From assembly GCF_030272615.1 (NCBI RefSeq), contig NC_081409.1:206691190-206755189 (forward strand): a stretch of DNA of 64,000 nucleotides, given 5' to 3'. Shown here one piece after another: positions 21,224 through 33,636 of this stretch (its first letter is position 1; each line of letters starts with the position of its first letter). Origin of the DNA: Cryptomeria japonica. Its lineage: Eukaryota; Streptophyta; Pinopsida; Cupressales; Cupressaceae. A program made the translations under genes and the position numbers. The notes under the pieces were generated by a model that saw only the letters and a program-made list of their open reading frames with translations, had not been told where the DNA came from and did not search any database.

Positions 21224-23105
21224 CTCAACAATAATTTTTTACAAAAACTAACTTTTTTTTACTGTTTAGCTTGACACACAGGTCACGCTTTGGTGCTTTT
21301 GATCACGTTTTAACACTATTGTAATTTGAAATTTTCGCGCTATTGTCTCAAATTTAGCGCTACTTTTAGTATATTAGTGCTTTTGAGTCTTAACTAGCAC
21401 TTTTGTCCATGTTATAGCGCACTTGTTATTGCTGCTTAAAATTTTAGTTTAGCGCGTTTGTCTATACTTTAGCGCGTTTGTGTTAAGTAGTGCTTCTGTT
21501 GTCACACAGAGTAGCGCTATTGTAACATAACATTGTAAAAAAAGGGCCTTGTAACTGATAATATTTTTTAGGCTTGTGGAAGCCCACCATGTTTTCAGAT
21601 TTCTCTAACTGTTTGTTTCATGTGCAGATCTTAAACTAACCCCTTTTTGTTACTAATAATAAAAAACACTTCTTTTGGTGCTTTTAAAATCAACAAAAAC
21701 AAATTTATTTCTTGCAAGTTAGGATTCAAACTTCATTTTGGTGCTTTTAAAATCAACAACACAAATTTTGTTTACTTGCAAGTTAGGGTTCAAATTTTCA
21801 TTTGGTGCTCTAAAAATCACAAAGCAAATTTGCTTTCATTGCAAGTTAGGGATACACTCTATTTTGGTGCTTAAAACAAGACAAGACAAATTTTCTTTTT
21901 TTGCATCAAACTAAAAAATTCACAATCAACACTTCAACTTATTGTGCAAGTAAAAAGAACAATGAACTTGTCTCAATTTTGTAAAACAATTTTACTTCAT
22001 GCAAACATGTTTTTCATTAAGTTGACCAGGATTTCAAAGTCTAGTTTACTCAAACATATTACCTTTGAAGTTAAAAAGAACATCATGGTTGTTGGAGCAA
22101 CATCTCCAAATAGATAGAACATCATTGCAATGACAAGTTAAAGAGAACAAGTGTATTTTGTGTTTGGCACACTTGTGCAAGAGAATTGGTCGAGTGGTCC
22201 TACTTCTAACACACACTATCCTCTCCCTTGGCTTTCATGGTCCTAGGTGCAAGAGAAAAGTGTTAGTAACACTCAAGTTTTATCTTTTTAAGAGAGGCCT
22301 GCCAAGAGACACATCACTCTTGGGAACAACCTCACGCGGTAAATCCTTCGAGCCATTATAGAAATTAGGTGAGAGTGAAAGTTGTAGCCTTGGGTATAGC
22401 TATTCCTACAGTGTAACTTGTTGAAAGGACAAATGGGCCCCACCACAAGTTACAAGGCTCTTAAGTAAGTCACTTTAGAATGAACTTATGTCCAAAAACA
22501 TCAAAAATTACTAAACACTTTTAAGTAGTAGCCCACCTGTTCTATTGATTGAGGATATTTGTGATAAATTCAGTGCAAGAGCATAGATGGTTTTGCTCCC
22601 AAGATACTCACCATACATATTTCCTTGAGTAGAAACATAGCTTTTTGAAAAGTCACTTGTGGCTTGATGAAAGTGGTGACTCCCCCATTATAGGGATCAT
22701 CTATTTGTTCTACTTGCGCAAGACTTAGTATATCACATCCTTACCTACCACGATGGGATTTATAAGGTTTGTAGTACCAAAGTCGAAGAAATATCAAGAT
22801 GTGGGCTGAAATTATCACAACTGGCCATTTGACCTTAGGGATAAAAAGTGTTTGAAGTGTTTTCATTTTTGAGTCAAGACCAGTGCAAATTGAGTTGACT
22901 TCAGGCTTATGGAACACCTAAAATACATTTGAAGGAAAGGGTCATTAAAAGTTCAAAAGATTGGGTTTGTGTGCTTGCTTTGTTTTCTTGTCAAAGAATC
23001 ATCATAAGAAGTCCAAAATCCAACATAAGTATTCATCCAAACACACACATTTTCAAAACACAAAAAGATCAAAAGCAAAGAGCAACAACAAAATTATCAA
23101 ACTAT
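21224..23105 (+). other. Untranslated leader of B
   Basis: The leader is about 1.9 kb, colinear with A's. It holds the AGCGC array, then three to four 65-75-bp repeats around 21655-21890 built on TTTTGGTGCTTTTAAAATCA and GCAAGTTAGG. The rest shows nothing recognisable. Confidence 0.7.
21290..21540. repeat. AGCGC motif array in the leader of B
   Basis: Copies of TAGCGCTA, TAGCGCG, GCGCTATTG and related GTGCTTTTG units recur roughly every 20-30 bases. It occupies the same place in the leader as the array of A. Confidence 0.7.
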
Positions 23106-23489
23106 ATGACCATTCTTCACATCTTGAGAAAGAAGAATCTTCATCAAAACATCAACTTGAAGAAAATACCAATGAGCTCAAAGGCTCTTATCAAAAGGAG
23201 GAAATTATTCTATCTTAATAGACAAATATTTGTCTCTCATAGAACCCTCTTACATCACATGCATCTATACCTTCAAGGAAAATCAAACGAATTTGATCCA
23301 GAGTCGTTAAACTACAAAGCTTTTGCTCAATATAGAGCTTTGAGTTATCATCAAAATAAGGGAGGCAAGATCAATCCTGCCTTCTTTCCAGATATTTGTA
23401 TCACATATAATTTGGCTAGGGATGAACCAACAACCCCTGAACAAGAAGAGGAAGAGTTTGTTCATTTTGTAACACAAAGTTTCTATTGA
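23106..23489 (+). CDS. ORF0 of B, conserved 127-codon unknown protein
   Basis: This is the counterpart of A's ORF0: same length, same stop position and no interruption, even though B's gag-pol has more than ten stops. Basic N-terminal third (SSKALIKRRK), then conserved QYRALSYH, GGKINP and an acidic stretch (EQEEEEF) before FVTQSFY. The open frame extends upstream to 22929, but A and B are not colinear in frame there, so I start at 23106. It lies 437 bases before the gag ATG. No signal peptide or membrane segment is visible. Function unknown. Confidence 0.65.
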   Translation: MTILHILRKKNLHQNINLKKIPMSSKALIKRRKLFYLNRQIFVSHRTLLHHMHLYLQGKSNEFDPESLNYKAFAQYRALSYHQNKGGKINPAFFPDICITYNLARDEPTTPEQEEEEFVHFVTQSFY

Positions 23490-23926
23490 AGTTAAACATC
23501 TCATCCATTATCACATTCATATCTCATCAAATCCATTCCAACTCTTGAAACATCAAAAGGTTTTTGTCCTAAGTTCTATTTCAAAATATTGCTTGAATCA
23601 AACGCAATACATCACTTTTTAGAGTGTCTCTACATCTAGGATAAACTCATCCTAAGAGGCATTTCTACACAGGTTAAAACTAGTCTATGAGTGAATCCTC
23701 TCATTACTAGGTAGTTGAGTCTGTAACACATCTTAGATCTCTCTAAACCTTATCACATCAAACTTTTTCAATCCAACACAACAAGCAATTCAAGAAAGAA
23801 CTTTGGTAACATCTACCTTTAGTGCTAGGGATTCATATGCAAAGCACTTCACCAAACATCAATCTTTCATTCCATCAACAACTCATCATCATTTTCATCA
23901 AACTTCAACAAAAACTTGTAAACAAA

Positions 23927-25490
23927 ATGGCTCATACCATATCTAGGTCTAGACAACAAGAAATTAAAGAGGAAGAGGAGGAAAATCTTAATGAATTCCA
24001 AGAGGCCCTTGGAGGAAACACAAATGATGAAAATCCAAGTACTCCTACTCCTGCAGCAATAGAAAGGGCACAACACAACCCTCTCTTTAATAGAATTTTT
24101 GATGAAATACTCAGGAGCAATGCCGATGCTCACTTTTTAAGACTTGCTCAAGAGGGGGCTAAACTACCCTTTGACTTTGATGTTGCAAAACTAAGACAAG
24201 CATTAGAATGCCAAAGTCGTAATGAGGATGAAAGAGGTAGAGAACACATCAGATATAACCTTCATCAAGGTAATCCCCCACCTCCTCCTCCTCCAAATGA
24301 AATAGAAATGCTGCGGCAACAAGTTGAGAATATCGCCCAACAACTTCATAGTGGTGTGAAAACTAATCAATTTTCACTTAATGACATTTGTCCCTATCCC
24401 TTTGATAGGAATCTTCATATGCCACCTTTTCCACGAGGGTTTGAAACACACAAGTTTGAAAAGTATAGAGGAAAAGGAGATCCTCATGATCATGTTAGAG
24501 AATTCCATTTAGCTTGCCTCGAAGTGGCATACAAGGATACTTACCTAATGTGACTTTTTCCCCAAGATTCTGAGGAACAACCACATCATGGTTTTCCCGA
24601 TTACCCAGTGGCATTAGGACATTTGAAGAACTCATCCAGAAGTTCCTAGCACATTACTCATACAACATTGAATGTGATATCACAATGGTTGATCTATGTA
24701 ACACTAAACAAAAACCAGGTGAGCTATTTTCAATCTTTCTGCAACGATGGCGTCAAATGTATAGCAGACGATCTCTTCAGTTACCTGAACAAGAACTAGT
24801 GGATATATTTATTTCCAACTTAAATGATGAAATAGAATTTCACCTAGACGTAAAAGACACAGACTCTTTCAATGACATGATCACAAAAGGCTTAAAATAT
24901 GAGCGGGCTCTCATAAAAAAAGGGCTTATCAAAATATATAATGAACCAAAGGATGGCCCTCGCCCACGCTTCAATAGTGACAAGCCTAATTTTTGGAACA
25001 AAAACAAAAACATCGTCAACGACGAGGTTGTGGATGCAAGAACTATCAAAAGTACACAACCTGTGGTACGATTTGTAGCACAGAACCCCCCACCAAAGAA
25101 TAACACGGTTGCTCCTCCAAATGAAGGCCGCAACACATCTCAAGAGGAACCCAGACAATGTTAACAAAATTTTAAACCAAAACGAACATACACTTACTTA
25201 GGGGAACCCATCGAAACAGTGTTACGTCAGTTGGTTTCTCAAAATCTGGTTACCTTACCCAAAACGAACCTCAAGTCAAACCTTCATGGGGGAGGGATAC
25301 TGAGCATTGTGACTTCCATCAAGGGAAAGGACATAAGACAAGCAATTGTCACAGATTGAAAGATATTATTCAGGATCTTATTGACCAAGGTGAAATCAAA
25401 ATCGAAGGACATGACCCAAAGACAACAAACAATGATCATCTCATGTCTAAAAATCCACTTCCATCACAAGATCAAAGGGGTCCTTCCACT
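23927..25490 (+). pseudogene. gag of B
   Basis: The ATG at 23927 begins MAHTISRSRQQEIKEEEEEN. A PPPPPP run and the CPYPFDRNLHMPPFPRGF motif follow. A stop occurs at 24551-24553, where A still reads on, and indels lie just after it. The frame resumes (24685-25164) with the rest of the capsid-like domain. The zinc knuckle CDFHQGKGHKTSNC lies at about 25309-25350. Unlike A, the start codon is intact. Confidence 0.88.
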
Positions 25491-25773
25491 TCAGGGCGAA
25501 ACACAGATACCACCAATTATACGCAAGCCACATATAATTACATCGCGAATCTCCTATATGATGCCAGTGAACAAATTGCAACTATTACCATCAAAAATCC
25601 CAGCTCCACTTGCAATGTTGTTACCCGTCGCAACAAGATTACCATAAAAGCAGCTCCACAAGGCACCCCATCTATCCCAAAGCAGTATAACCTCATGGAA
25701 CAGTTAGACAAAATGCCCGCACTGATATCTATCTTAGAGCTATTGCGCCTAACCCCCGTCCCATAAAACAATT

Positions 25774-26625
25774 TTGGATCAAACTCTCCAAGAGGCGTCA
25801 ATCCCTACAAACCTAAATATAGATCAGTTCCAAGCTATAGTTGGAAATCTAAGGTCATCACCTTGTCTCACTTTCTCTGAAAGTGACAACTCATCCTTCC
25901 AGCAACCTCATAATGCCTCACTCCACATTGAAGGGTTTATCAACCAACATAGGATCAAGCGAGTCTTGATTGACAATGGAGCAGGCCTAAATATCTGTAC
26001 ACTGCAATTAGTCATAGTTTTGGGATATGCAATTGAATCAGTGGATCCCCGCAAGAAGATCACAATCAAAGCCTATGATGATGTAGAGCATTCATCAAAA
26101 GGAGTTGTGGTGCTACCAATCTGAGTGGGCCTTGTGGTGAAACACATCATCTGTCAAGTTCTAGACCTCCCTTTGTCATACAATTTGATGTTAGGAAGAC
26201 CTTGGATACATGCCATGAAAGCCGTTCCATCCACCTACCATCAGTGTATCAAGTTCTCGCATAATGGTGTAGAAATCACAATCCTGGGAGATGCAAACCC
26301 CTTTGCATATTGTGATAATATAAGTCATCAACCAAAGATTACCGTTCCCAACAATAGAGAAGCCATCTCCTCCACATCATACGTAAGTCCAGCTTCTCTT
26401 TCCAGTTCAAACACCACTATACCCAAGCAAGAGAAGCTCAAGATGAAAATAGCAGAGGAAGATCCTGGGAAATACAATTTGAGCCAACTCTTTTGTGTTG
26501 GACAAATGCCTACTTCTCCTAGAATTCATTGTAAACCTCAACGGTTACTTCAACAACCTCTGATCAAGCCATCATGTACTTTGACACCGTTCATCCTTAG
26601 AAAGAGACAAGAAGTGAAGACTTAG
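25774..26625 (+). pseudogene. Retropepsin of B
   Basis: The active-site region reads VLIDNGAGLNIC (about 25963-26000). A TGA at 26122-26124 replaces the CGA of A inside PIRVG. The LMLGRPWIH motif follows. A deletion near 26612 moves the frame just before the G-patch and produces the stop at 26623. Confidence 0.85.
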
Positions 26626-26880
26626 CAGAATGGATCTATAAAGATCTCATTACCATTGATATTCTTCAAGCTAAGATTCCCACAAATCAGTATGGCAAAG
26701 GTCTTCTCATTATGCAAAGAATGGGTTATGATGGTCAGAGTGCTCTAGGACCTTGCAAGCAAGGACAACATGAACCGCTGCAGCCAGAATTAAAGCCCAA
26801 AGATAACACTGGCCTAGGCTTTCAAAAAGAGATTCTTCCTAAGCTCAGATTCAAAGGAAAACCCAGTCAACCACTATATT
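26616..26880 (+). pseudogene. G-patch domain of B
   Basis: In the frame starting 26616 the plus strand reads YGKGLLIMQRMGYDGQSALG, then KQGQHEPL and NTGLGF (26682-26830). This matches the G-patch consensus in order: small-hydrophobic helix, MGY, GQxxLG, QGxxEPL, GLGF. It is the cleanest copy in the window. A TAA lies at about 26879, where A has CAG. Confidence 0.8.
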
Positions 26881-26903
26881 AACCTATTACAAAGAGGTCA
26901 CCT

Positions 26904-27908
26904 TTGATTATAAAAGCAACATCAAACACCATAGCAACTATCCCATTGAGGCTAAAAATCCTAGCAAAACCATCTGTGACACCAATCATCCCACCAATCA
27001 AACTAGCAACCCCATCAGCAACAGTAATAACATCAATAGCACCATTAGCAGCAATAACTGTATCAACACCCACAACAGTATCAACACCACCGACAATTCC
27101 AGCAGAAGCAACAGAGTCAACACTACCGATACTCCCCATATCAGATTCCTTGATCCCCGTAATCCTTCCTGCAACACCAATCATTTCATCTAGAAAACCA
27201 ATCACACCTGCAGTGTTTAACTCAAAGAATATCCCCATATGGTATAGTAATCGGATACTGGAAAGTGACTCAGAAACTGACTCACATGAGTGGGAATTTG
27301 ATTCCACATAGCTTAATACTTCAAATGAGGAAGGCACATCACCACCTCCACCTCGCAAAGACATCCTTGTTTATGGAGAAGCCCAGATAAAGACCTCTTG
27401 GGTTCCTGAGCTGGAAACTTCTTCCACAGACCTTACATCACATCCTACACCTGATTCTGACAGGGAGAGTGCCATCAATGACCTTCACCACAATGTCTTA
27501 AACCTCACTGACACATCTAACGAACTTAACCTAATTGATGAAGTAATGCCCATTATCCATCCCGAACTCATCAAATGGAACCAACCTAATCCCCCATGTC
27601 TTGACCTTTTTCAAAACGATGAGGTGATCATTGACTTTTTGGAACTACGGGATAACATACCAAATGGGGATCATAAAGCTGGATTTGCCATTGAACTTAA
27701 TAGCGCAACATACTTCAGGGTGGATGCCAAACCTTTCAGCTGCAAAAATATAATAGTAAAACATGGATCTTCCAGTGAAAACCACATTGTAGCACTGTTT
27801 GATCCTGCAAAAGTAAAAAGAAAGAGCGTATCCAACGGTGAAAACCTCTATAAGGTGCCTCAGGATGAAAGGTTTGACATCCTCCCTTCTAGTACACAAC
27901 AGGAATGA
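26904..27908 (+). pseudogene. Linker between G-patch and RT of B
   Basis: The first part (26904-27180) is a low-complexity run of T, P, A, I and V codons. The second (27546-27908) is conserved with A and C, with motifs such as IIHPELIKWNQPNP and GDHKAGFAIELNS. It is in frame with RT. No known domain recognised. Confidence 0.7.
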
Positions 27909-28067
27909 TCCACAATTCTCATCGAGGAAACCAAATAATACAACATGGGGACTCCTGAAACTCCTCACCACATACATCTGGCATATCTTTTAACTCAAGA
28001 GGAACAACCTAAGTTTGTAGAGTTCTTCTAGAAGCGCCAGATCAACTTCGCATGGTCATATGTAGAC

Positions 28068-28860
28068 ATGCCTAGGCTTGATCCTGATTTAGTCATGCAT
28101 CACCTCACCATCGCAGAAGGAGCCAAACCTATCAAACAGAAGCTTTGCAAGATGCATCCTCGGATTGCGGTACTAGTCAAAGCAGAACTCAAGAAACTCC
28201 TAGATGTTGGTTTTATTAGACCAATTTATTATGCAGATTGGATATCCAATATTGTGCCTGTCGGCAAACTAAATGGGGGCATCCGTATCTATACTGACTT
28301 CAGAGATTTGAACAAAGCATGTCCTAAAGATGACTTCCCCCTACTAAAAATTGACATAATAGTAGACCTAACAGTAGGACATGCTATGCTATCACTCATG
28401 GATGGCTTTTCAGGATACAATCAGATAAAGATCGCACCAGAGGATCAACATAAGACGACCTTCACATGTCCATGGAGAACATATTGCTGGAATGTAATGC
28501 CTTTTGGTCTAAAGAATGCAGACACAACCTATCAACGAGCAATGACCACCATCTTCCATGACATGATGCATATTATAATGGAAGATTATGTTGATGACTT
28601 ACTGGTAAAATCACTCACAAGAGAAGGTCATCTGGACATATTAGAGCAAATCTTTGACAGACTGGAACAATATCATGTTTGACTCAACCCAAAGAAATGT
28701 GTCTTTGGAGTAACTTCTAGGAAGCTTCTAGGATATATTGTCTCAAGTAAAGGCATTGAGGTTGATCCTGCAAAAGTCAAAGCAATCATGGACATGCCAC
28801 CACCAAAGAACATTAGTCAGCTAAGGAAATTACAAGGGCGCCTACAATCCATCTAAAGAT
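28068..28860 (+). pseudogene. Reverse transcriptase of B
   Basis: The palm motifs SLMDGFSGYNQI and YVDDLL are intact. Stops at 28680-28682 (TGA where A has CGA) and 28855-28857 (TAA where A has CGA) break the thumb region. Confidence 0.88.
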
Positions 28861-28869
28861 TCATTGCAC

Positions 28870-30080
28870 AACTAGCAGATAAGTGTCACCCATTTACACA
28901 CCTACTACACAAAAACATTTGCTTTCAATGGGATACCAGATGCCAGCAAGCATTCCAAATGCTTAAAGACTATCTCATGAATACACCATTACTGATCCCA
29001 CCAGATCCGAGTGGACCTCTATTACTCTATATTTCAGTAACAAGTACAACATTGGGTGTACTATTGGCACAACACAATGTAGAAGGAAAAGAGTGTGTTG
29101 TTTACTACATCTCTAGCACACTGGTTGGCTATGAACTCAATTACACACCTATTGAGTGAGCTTGCCTAGCAGTAATCTTGGCAGCCACTAAACTGAGGCA
29201 CTATCTGTTAACACATAAAGTACACCTAATTGCCAAGATTGATCCACTCAAGTACTTACTTAGCAAAGTAGCATTAACAAGCCGCTTGGCCAAATGGGTG
29301 ATGATTCTAAGTGAATTTGACATCAAGTATGTGGACCGTAAGGCTATCAAAGGACAAGTCATTGCAGATCAGTTGGCCGATGCACCACTCATAGGAAATC
29401 ATCCTCTCATTTCCAATTTTCCAGATGAAGAGATATTCATGATCACAACAACACAACCATGGAAATTATACTTTGATGGTTCATACACTAGACATGGCTC
29501 GGGGGCAGGCATTCTGTTTATCACACCTCAAGGTGACAACATCCCGAAGTCTTACAGGGTCACATTTCTATGTACAAACAACATAGTTGAATATGAGGCC
29601 TTGATCACAGGACTCAGGCTAGCCATACAATGGAAGTTACAAGAACTACAAGTATATGGCAACTCCCAACTGGTCATTCAGCAAGCAACAGATGAATATC
29701 AGACCAAGGATGACAAACTCATATCGTACAAATAGATGGTGGACAAATTAAAGGCATCATTCATTACTATCACCTTTGAGCAGATACCCAGAGATCAGAA
29801 TCGAGTTGCTGACGCTATGGCTACCATTGCATCTCTCCTAGATCTTCCACATAATTCAACACGCTACGAGTTCTTGGTAGAACAGCTTTGGATTCCTACT
29901 TATGATATCCCCAAATTTGAGATGATATGTCGCCTTATCAGTTCTGAATCCCCATGGTACGATGAGTATTACACCTATCTACGTGATCACATACTTCCTC
30001 CTAACCAATTGAATAACCAACGCAAAACCTTCATTCACCAAACCACTCGATATACCATCATTGCTGAAACCCTATACTGA
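28870..30080 (+). pseudogene. Dual RNase H of B
   Basis: The first RNase H has YISVTS in place of the catalytic aspartate, as in A. The second has FDGS, EYEAL and DQNR...DAMA, but the third acidic motif reads YGNSQLV (D to N). Stops at 29157-29159 (TGA for CGA), 29733-29735 (TAG for CAA) and 30078-30080 (TGA for CGA) break it. Confidence 0.85.
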
Positions 30081-31211
30081 TGCAGTCTTGATGGTACTCT
30101 CCTTCGATGTCTAGAACAGGATGAGATAACAAATGCCTTGGAAGAGGTACATGAAGGAATTTGTGGAACTCATGCAAGCGGTTCGTCACTAGCCAATAAA
30201 CTCTTGCGCACTGGATACTATTGGCCATCCATGGAAAAAGACTCCTATTACTTTGTTAGAAAGTGCAAGAAATGCCAAGTTCATGGAGACCTGATACATG
30301 CACCGGCACAGGAATTATAACCAATCACAACACCATGGCCTTTTTGTCTATGGGGCCTTGAACTTGTGGGTAAAATCCATCCATCTTTATCCAATGGCCA
30401 CAAATTCATTATTACCGCCACCGAGTACTTCACAAAGTGGATCGAAGCTGTTCCACTTACCCAAGTCACCGGCAAGCAGATTGCCTCATTCATCCTTAAT
30501 TACATCATCTATCGATATGGTGTACCCATGTCCATCATCACAGATAATGGTCTTCCTTTCAAAAATCAAGATGTTCGTGAGCTCTGTGAGAAATTTCACA
30601 TCCAACACCGCTTTTCCACTCCCTATTACCCACAAGGAAATGGTCAGGCCAAAGCATCAAACAAGAACATATTGAGAATCCTCAAGAAGACAGTCAATGA
30701 TGCCGATCGTGATTGGCATGTTCAATTAAATCCAACACTATGGGCGGAACGAACTAGCATTTGAACCCCTACAGGCGCAACTCCTTACTCACTGGTCTAT
30801 GGTGCAGAAGCTATCTTTCCTATTGAGGTTGAGATACCATCCCTATGGGTTTCCTTGCATAATTTTATAGATGACGAAGCCTACAGAGTATTACGTCTTC
30901 AAGACTTAGAGCTACTTGATGAGAAGCGACAAGCTACATATAATCACCTCAAGGCCTATCAATAGTGCATGAGCAGAAGCTATAATAATTGGATTAGACC
31001 TCGTACATTCAAGGTAGGTGATCTTGTTCTTCGAGAGAATCCTCGTAAGCAACCAAATAGAGAACATCAGAGAAAGTTTGAATCAAATTGGTAGGGTCCA
31101 TATGTTATCACTGCTGTATTTGGGTCTGGGGCATATCAGTTGGCTACTTTAGAAGGAGAACTGCTAACAAATCCGATCAACAACGCGCACCTCAAACGGT
31201 TTTGTACATAA
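30081..31211 (+). pseudogene. Integrase of B
   Basis: The zinc-binding HEGICGTH and CKKC motifs are present. The first catalytic residue is changed (GLELVGK, D to E), the second is intact (ITDNGLPF), and the third is lost (GQAKASN, E to K). Stops include 30316-30318, 30762-30764 (TGA for CGA) and one near 31092. The C-terminal GDLVLREN block ends at 31211. No chromodomain. Confidence 0.85.
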
Positions 31212-33616
31212 GTTGCACAAAGAATCAGGCTCCCATACATACCGATAAAACACCAGAAAACATTCAGATAAATGACCTGAAGAAAATACAAAAACATCAA
31301 AATAGTAAAGAAAAATCATGCATTCAAATGATGAACAACCACTCTGGTGGCACCTTGGGTAAGTACGATGGTGAAAACCTAGAAAACAAGTGCCACTCAT
31401 AAAGGCTATGGCTCCATTGCTTTTCAGACTTGTTGCAATCACGTTCATTGCATCTACCCATCCATCCGTCCAAACCATGGCTTGTTATTGATTTGCAATC
31501 CAAGATAAGTACCTCACATGTCTGGCATCCCGCTTTTTTTTAGTCATGTCTAAAACTAGGGGCAATACCCTTAACCTATTGATGGAAGTGGATTCTACAT
31601 TACTTGTGATTCGTTGAGTTCTTCATTCAAAACAAACATCACAAAATACCAAAAACATTGAAAAATTATCTCAGAAAATATAAAAACATTCAAAACTATC
31701 TCACAAAATCCCAAAACATAATAAAACATAAAAAATCAATCAAAAACATGGCAACACCCTGTACATACATTTTTCAAAATAGATACCAAACAAACATTGT
31801 GAAAAACTCCAATGATGACCACTTATCTCATCAACCAAACAATCAACATCAAACATGCAAACTGTCTAAACAAGGATGCATCCTTCCTTACAAAAAACAA
31901 AGACAAAATGACATTTTCTTTGACAAGAAAGTTCTATTTAAGCTATCAAGTACTTGGCTGATTTGTCGGTTATTCATTCGTTTATATATATATCAGGTTC
32001 CTACAACATTGTTTGTGTATCTTCTGCAAATTATTCCGATGAAGTACTGTGGCATGTACTAATGGTGTCTATGTGTGAAGTTCACTAAGCTCCGTGATCT
32101 TATGCAAAATACAGTCATAGATCACTACAACTTGATGACTACAACGTATACCTTGACCATATGAGCATGAACCATTATCGAGGGTCCATATTCTTTATTC
32201 TTTATATATGTTGTTGCTTGCGGGTTCAATGCTCCATCCTTGGTTCCTACTACCTCATCCAAACTCGATATTGGTTTATCTCTTACTACGGTATGAACTT
32301 GTCTCAGGATATGATTGGCAAAAAGATCAAAGAGGACGTTCCAAGTCATGCATGAAACTAGATAATCCTTGTCTATTCTGCAAGCAATACTTAGGTCAAC
32401 TTGATCCATTATATCAAGTTGCTTGTATTAACTTTCTATATTAAAATCCATGTAAGGAATACTCAGGTCATCTTGAATCATTATGTCAAGTTGCTTGTAT
32501 TTCTTACAACATTTTAAAGCTCAATGACAAAAAATAAAGCACTATGGATCGTCATTTCATCTCATCTGTATATATTGCATTCCGTTGCATTCCACCCATC
32601 CATACATTCATAATAGCTGCATATCATGCATACATAGTCATAACAATGCATACTCTATTTTCCTCTTCTTCCATAGGAACGAGTCATAGGTCCTCCATTT
32701 CTTCTATCTAACATTGAACCCCCCGCACCCTCCCCATCTCGATAATCAACATCACATACCCTACATCGTGTCCCATCAAAATCAATCAAGCCACGTTCAT
32801 CACCATCCATCTCTAATAAGAGGGATTGTGTTTCCTATCCTAAGTCATCCTGTAAGCCAAGCAAGTTACTCTCTCTGCATAGGTACGTCGACTCCCACAT
32901 ACCTAGACTATCAACAGATACTTTGAATAGGTATCTTTAGGTCTCAATAGGTAATTGATCATGGTAATCCTAGACTACAATAGACATTTATCATAATGAC
33001 CTAGTCTCAACGGGGCTGCTATGATTCACTACAACCATCCATCACACACACACACTATCAATTGATCAACCAATCCAAACACAATCTAACTGACAATTAC
33101 ATCAATTGTCTACGTCTCAACGAGTATTTTGCTTCATATACCTTGACTTCATTGGGTAGTTACATCAATTGTCTAAGTCACATCAGGTCACTTTGATTCA
33201 CTTACTCATACTTTATCCTGTCTAAGCGACCCACTGACATCAACTGTCGTGCTTTGACTCAACCGGGGTAATTTAACCAACTGCACCAGATTGTCCAACC
33301 AATTTTGATCAATTGTATAGCATCAATCCAAACCACACACTACATCTGCTCTGCATCTCTTGCATGACCTAAAGGTACTCACTGGCTTGTTGTTTCTTTG
33401 TATTCACTCTGTTTTCTTCCATTCTTTCACCGTTATTGTTAGCTTCTTCTCTTCTACCACCCTACCAATTTTTCATTCTTTTTCGAGAGATCGCCCGATT
33501 TTTTGAAATTTTTTGGCCCATCTCTCGAGGGGCATACCACCCATTAAATTAACATTTTATGGGGCATATTTCTTCACACCTATTTTTCTTTCTTTCAAAC
33601 GACGTGATAAACCACA
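31212..33616 (+). other. Long 3' noncoding region of B
   Basis: It is colinear with A's 3' region in inverted orientation. It holds degenerate ACATTCAAAA-type repeats near 31630-31720 and the ACAATTGATGTAATTG-type repeats near 33085-33180 (as complement). No gene is supported. Confidence 0.7.
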
Positions 33617-33636
33617 CCATCTCAAAGAGGGGCAAA
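33617..33636 (+). other. Polypurine tract of B
   Basis: The purine-rich run with core AAAGAGGGGCAAA lies directly before the LTR. It is identical to that of A at 2456-2475. Confidence 0.88.

Noticed and set aside
22929-23105. N-terminal extension of ORF0 in B
   Set aside because: A and B match in different frames over this part, so it is not conserved as protein; I start ORF0 at the shared methionine.
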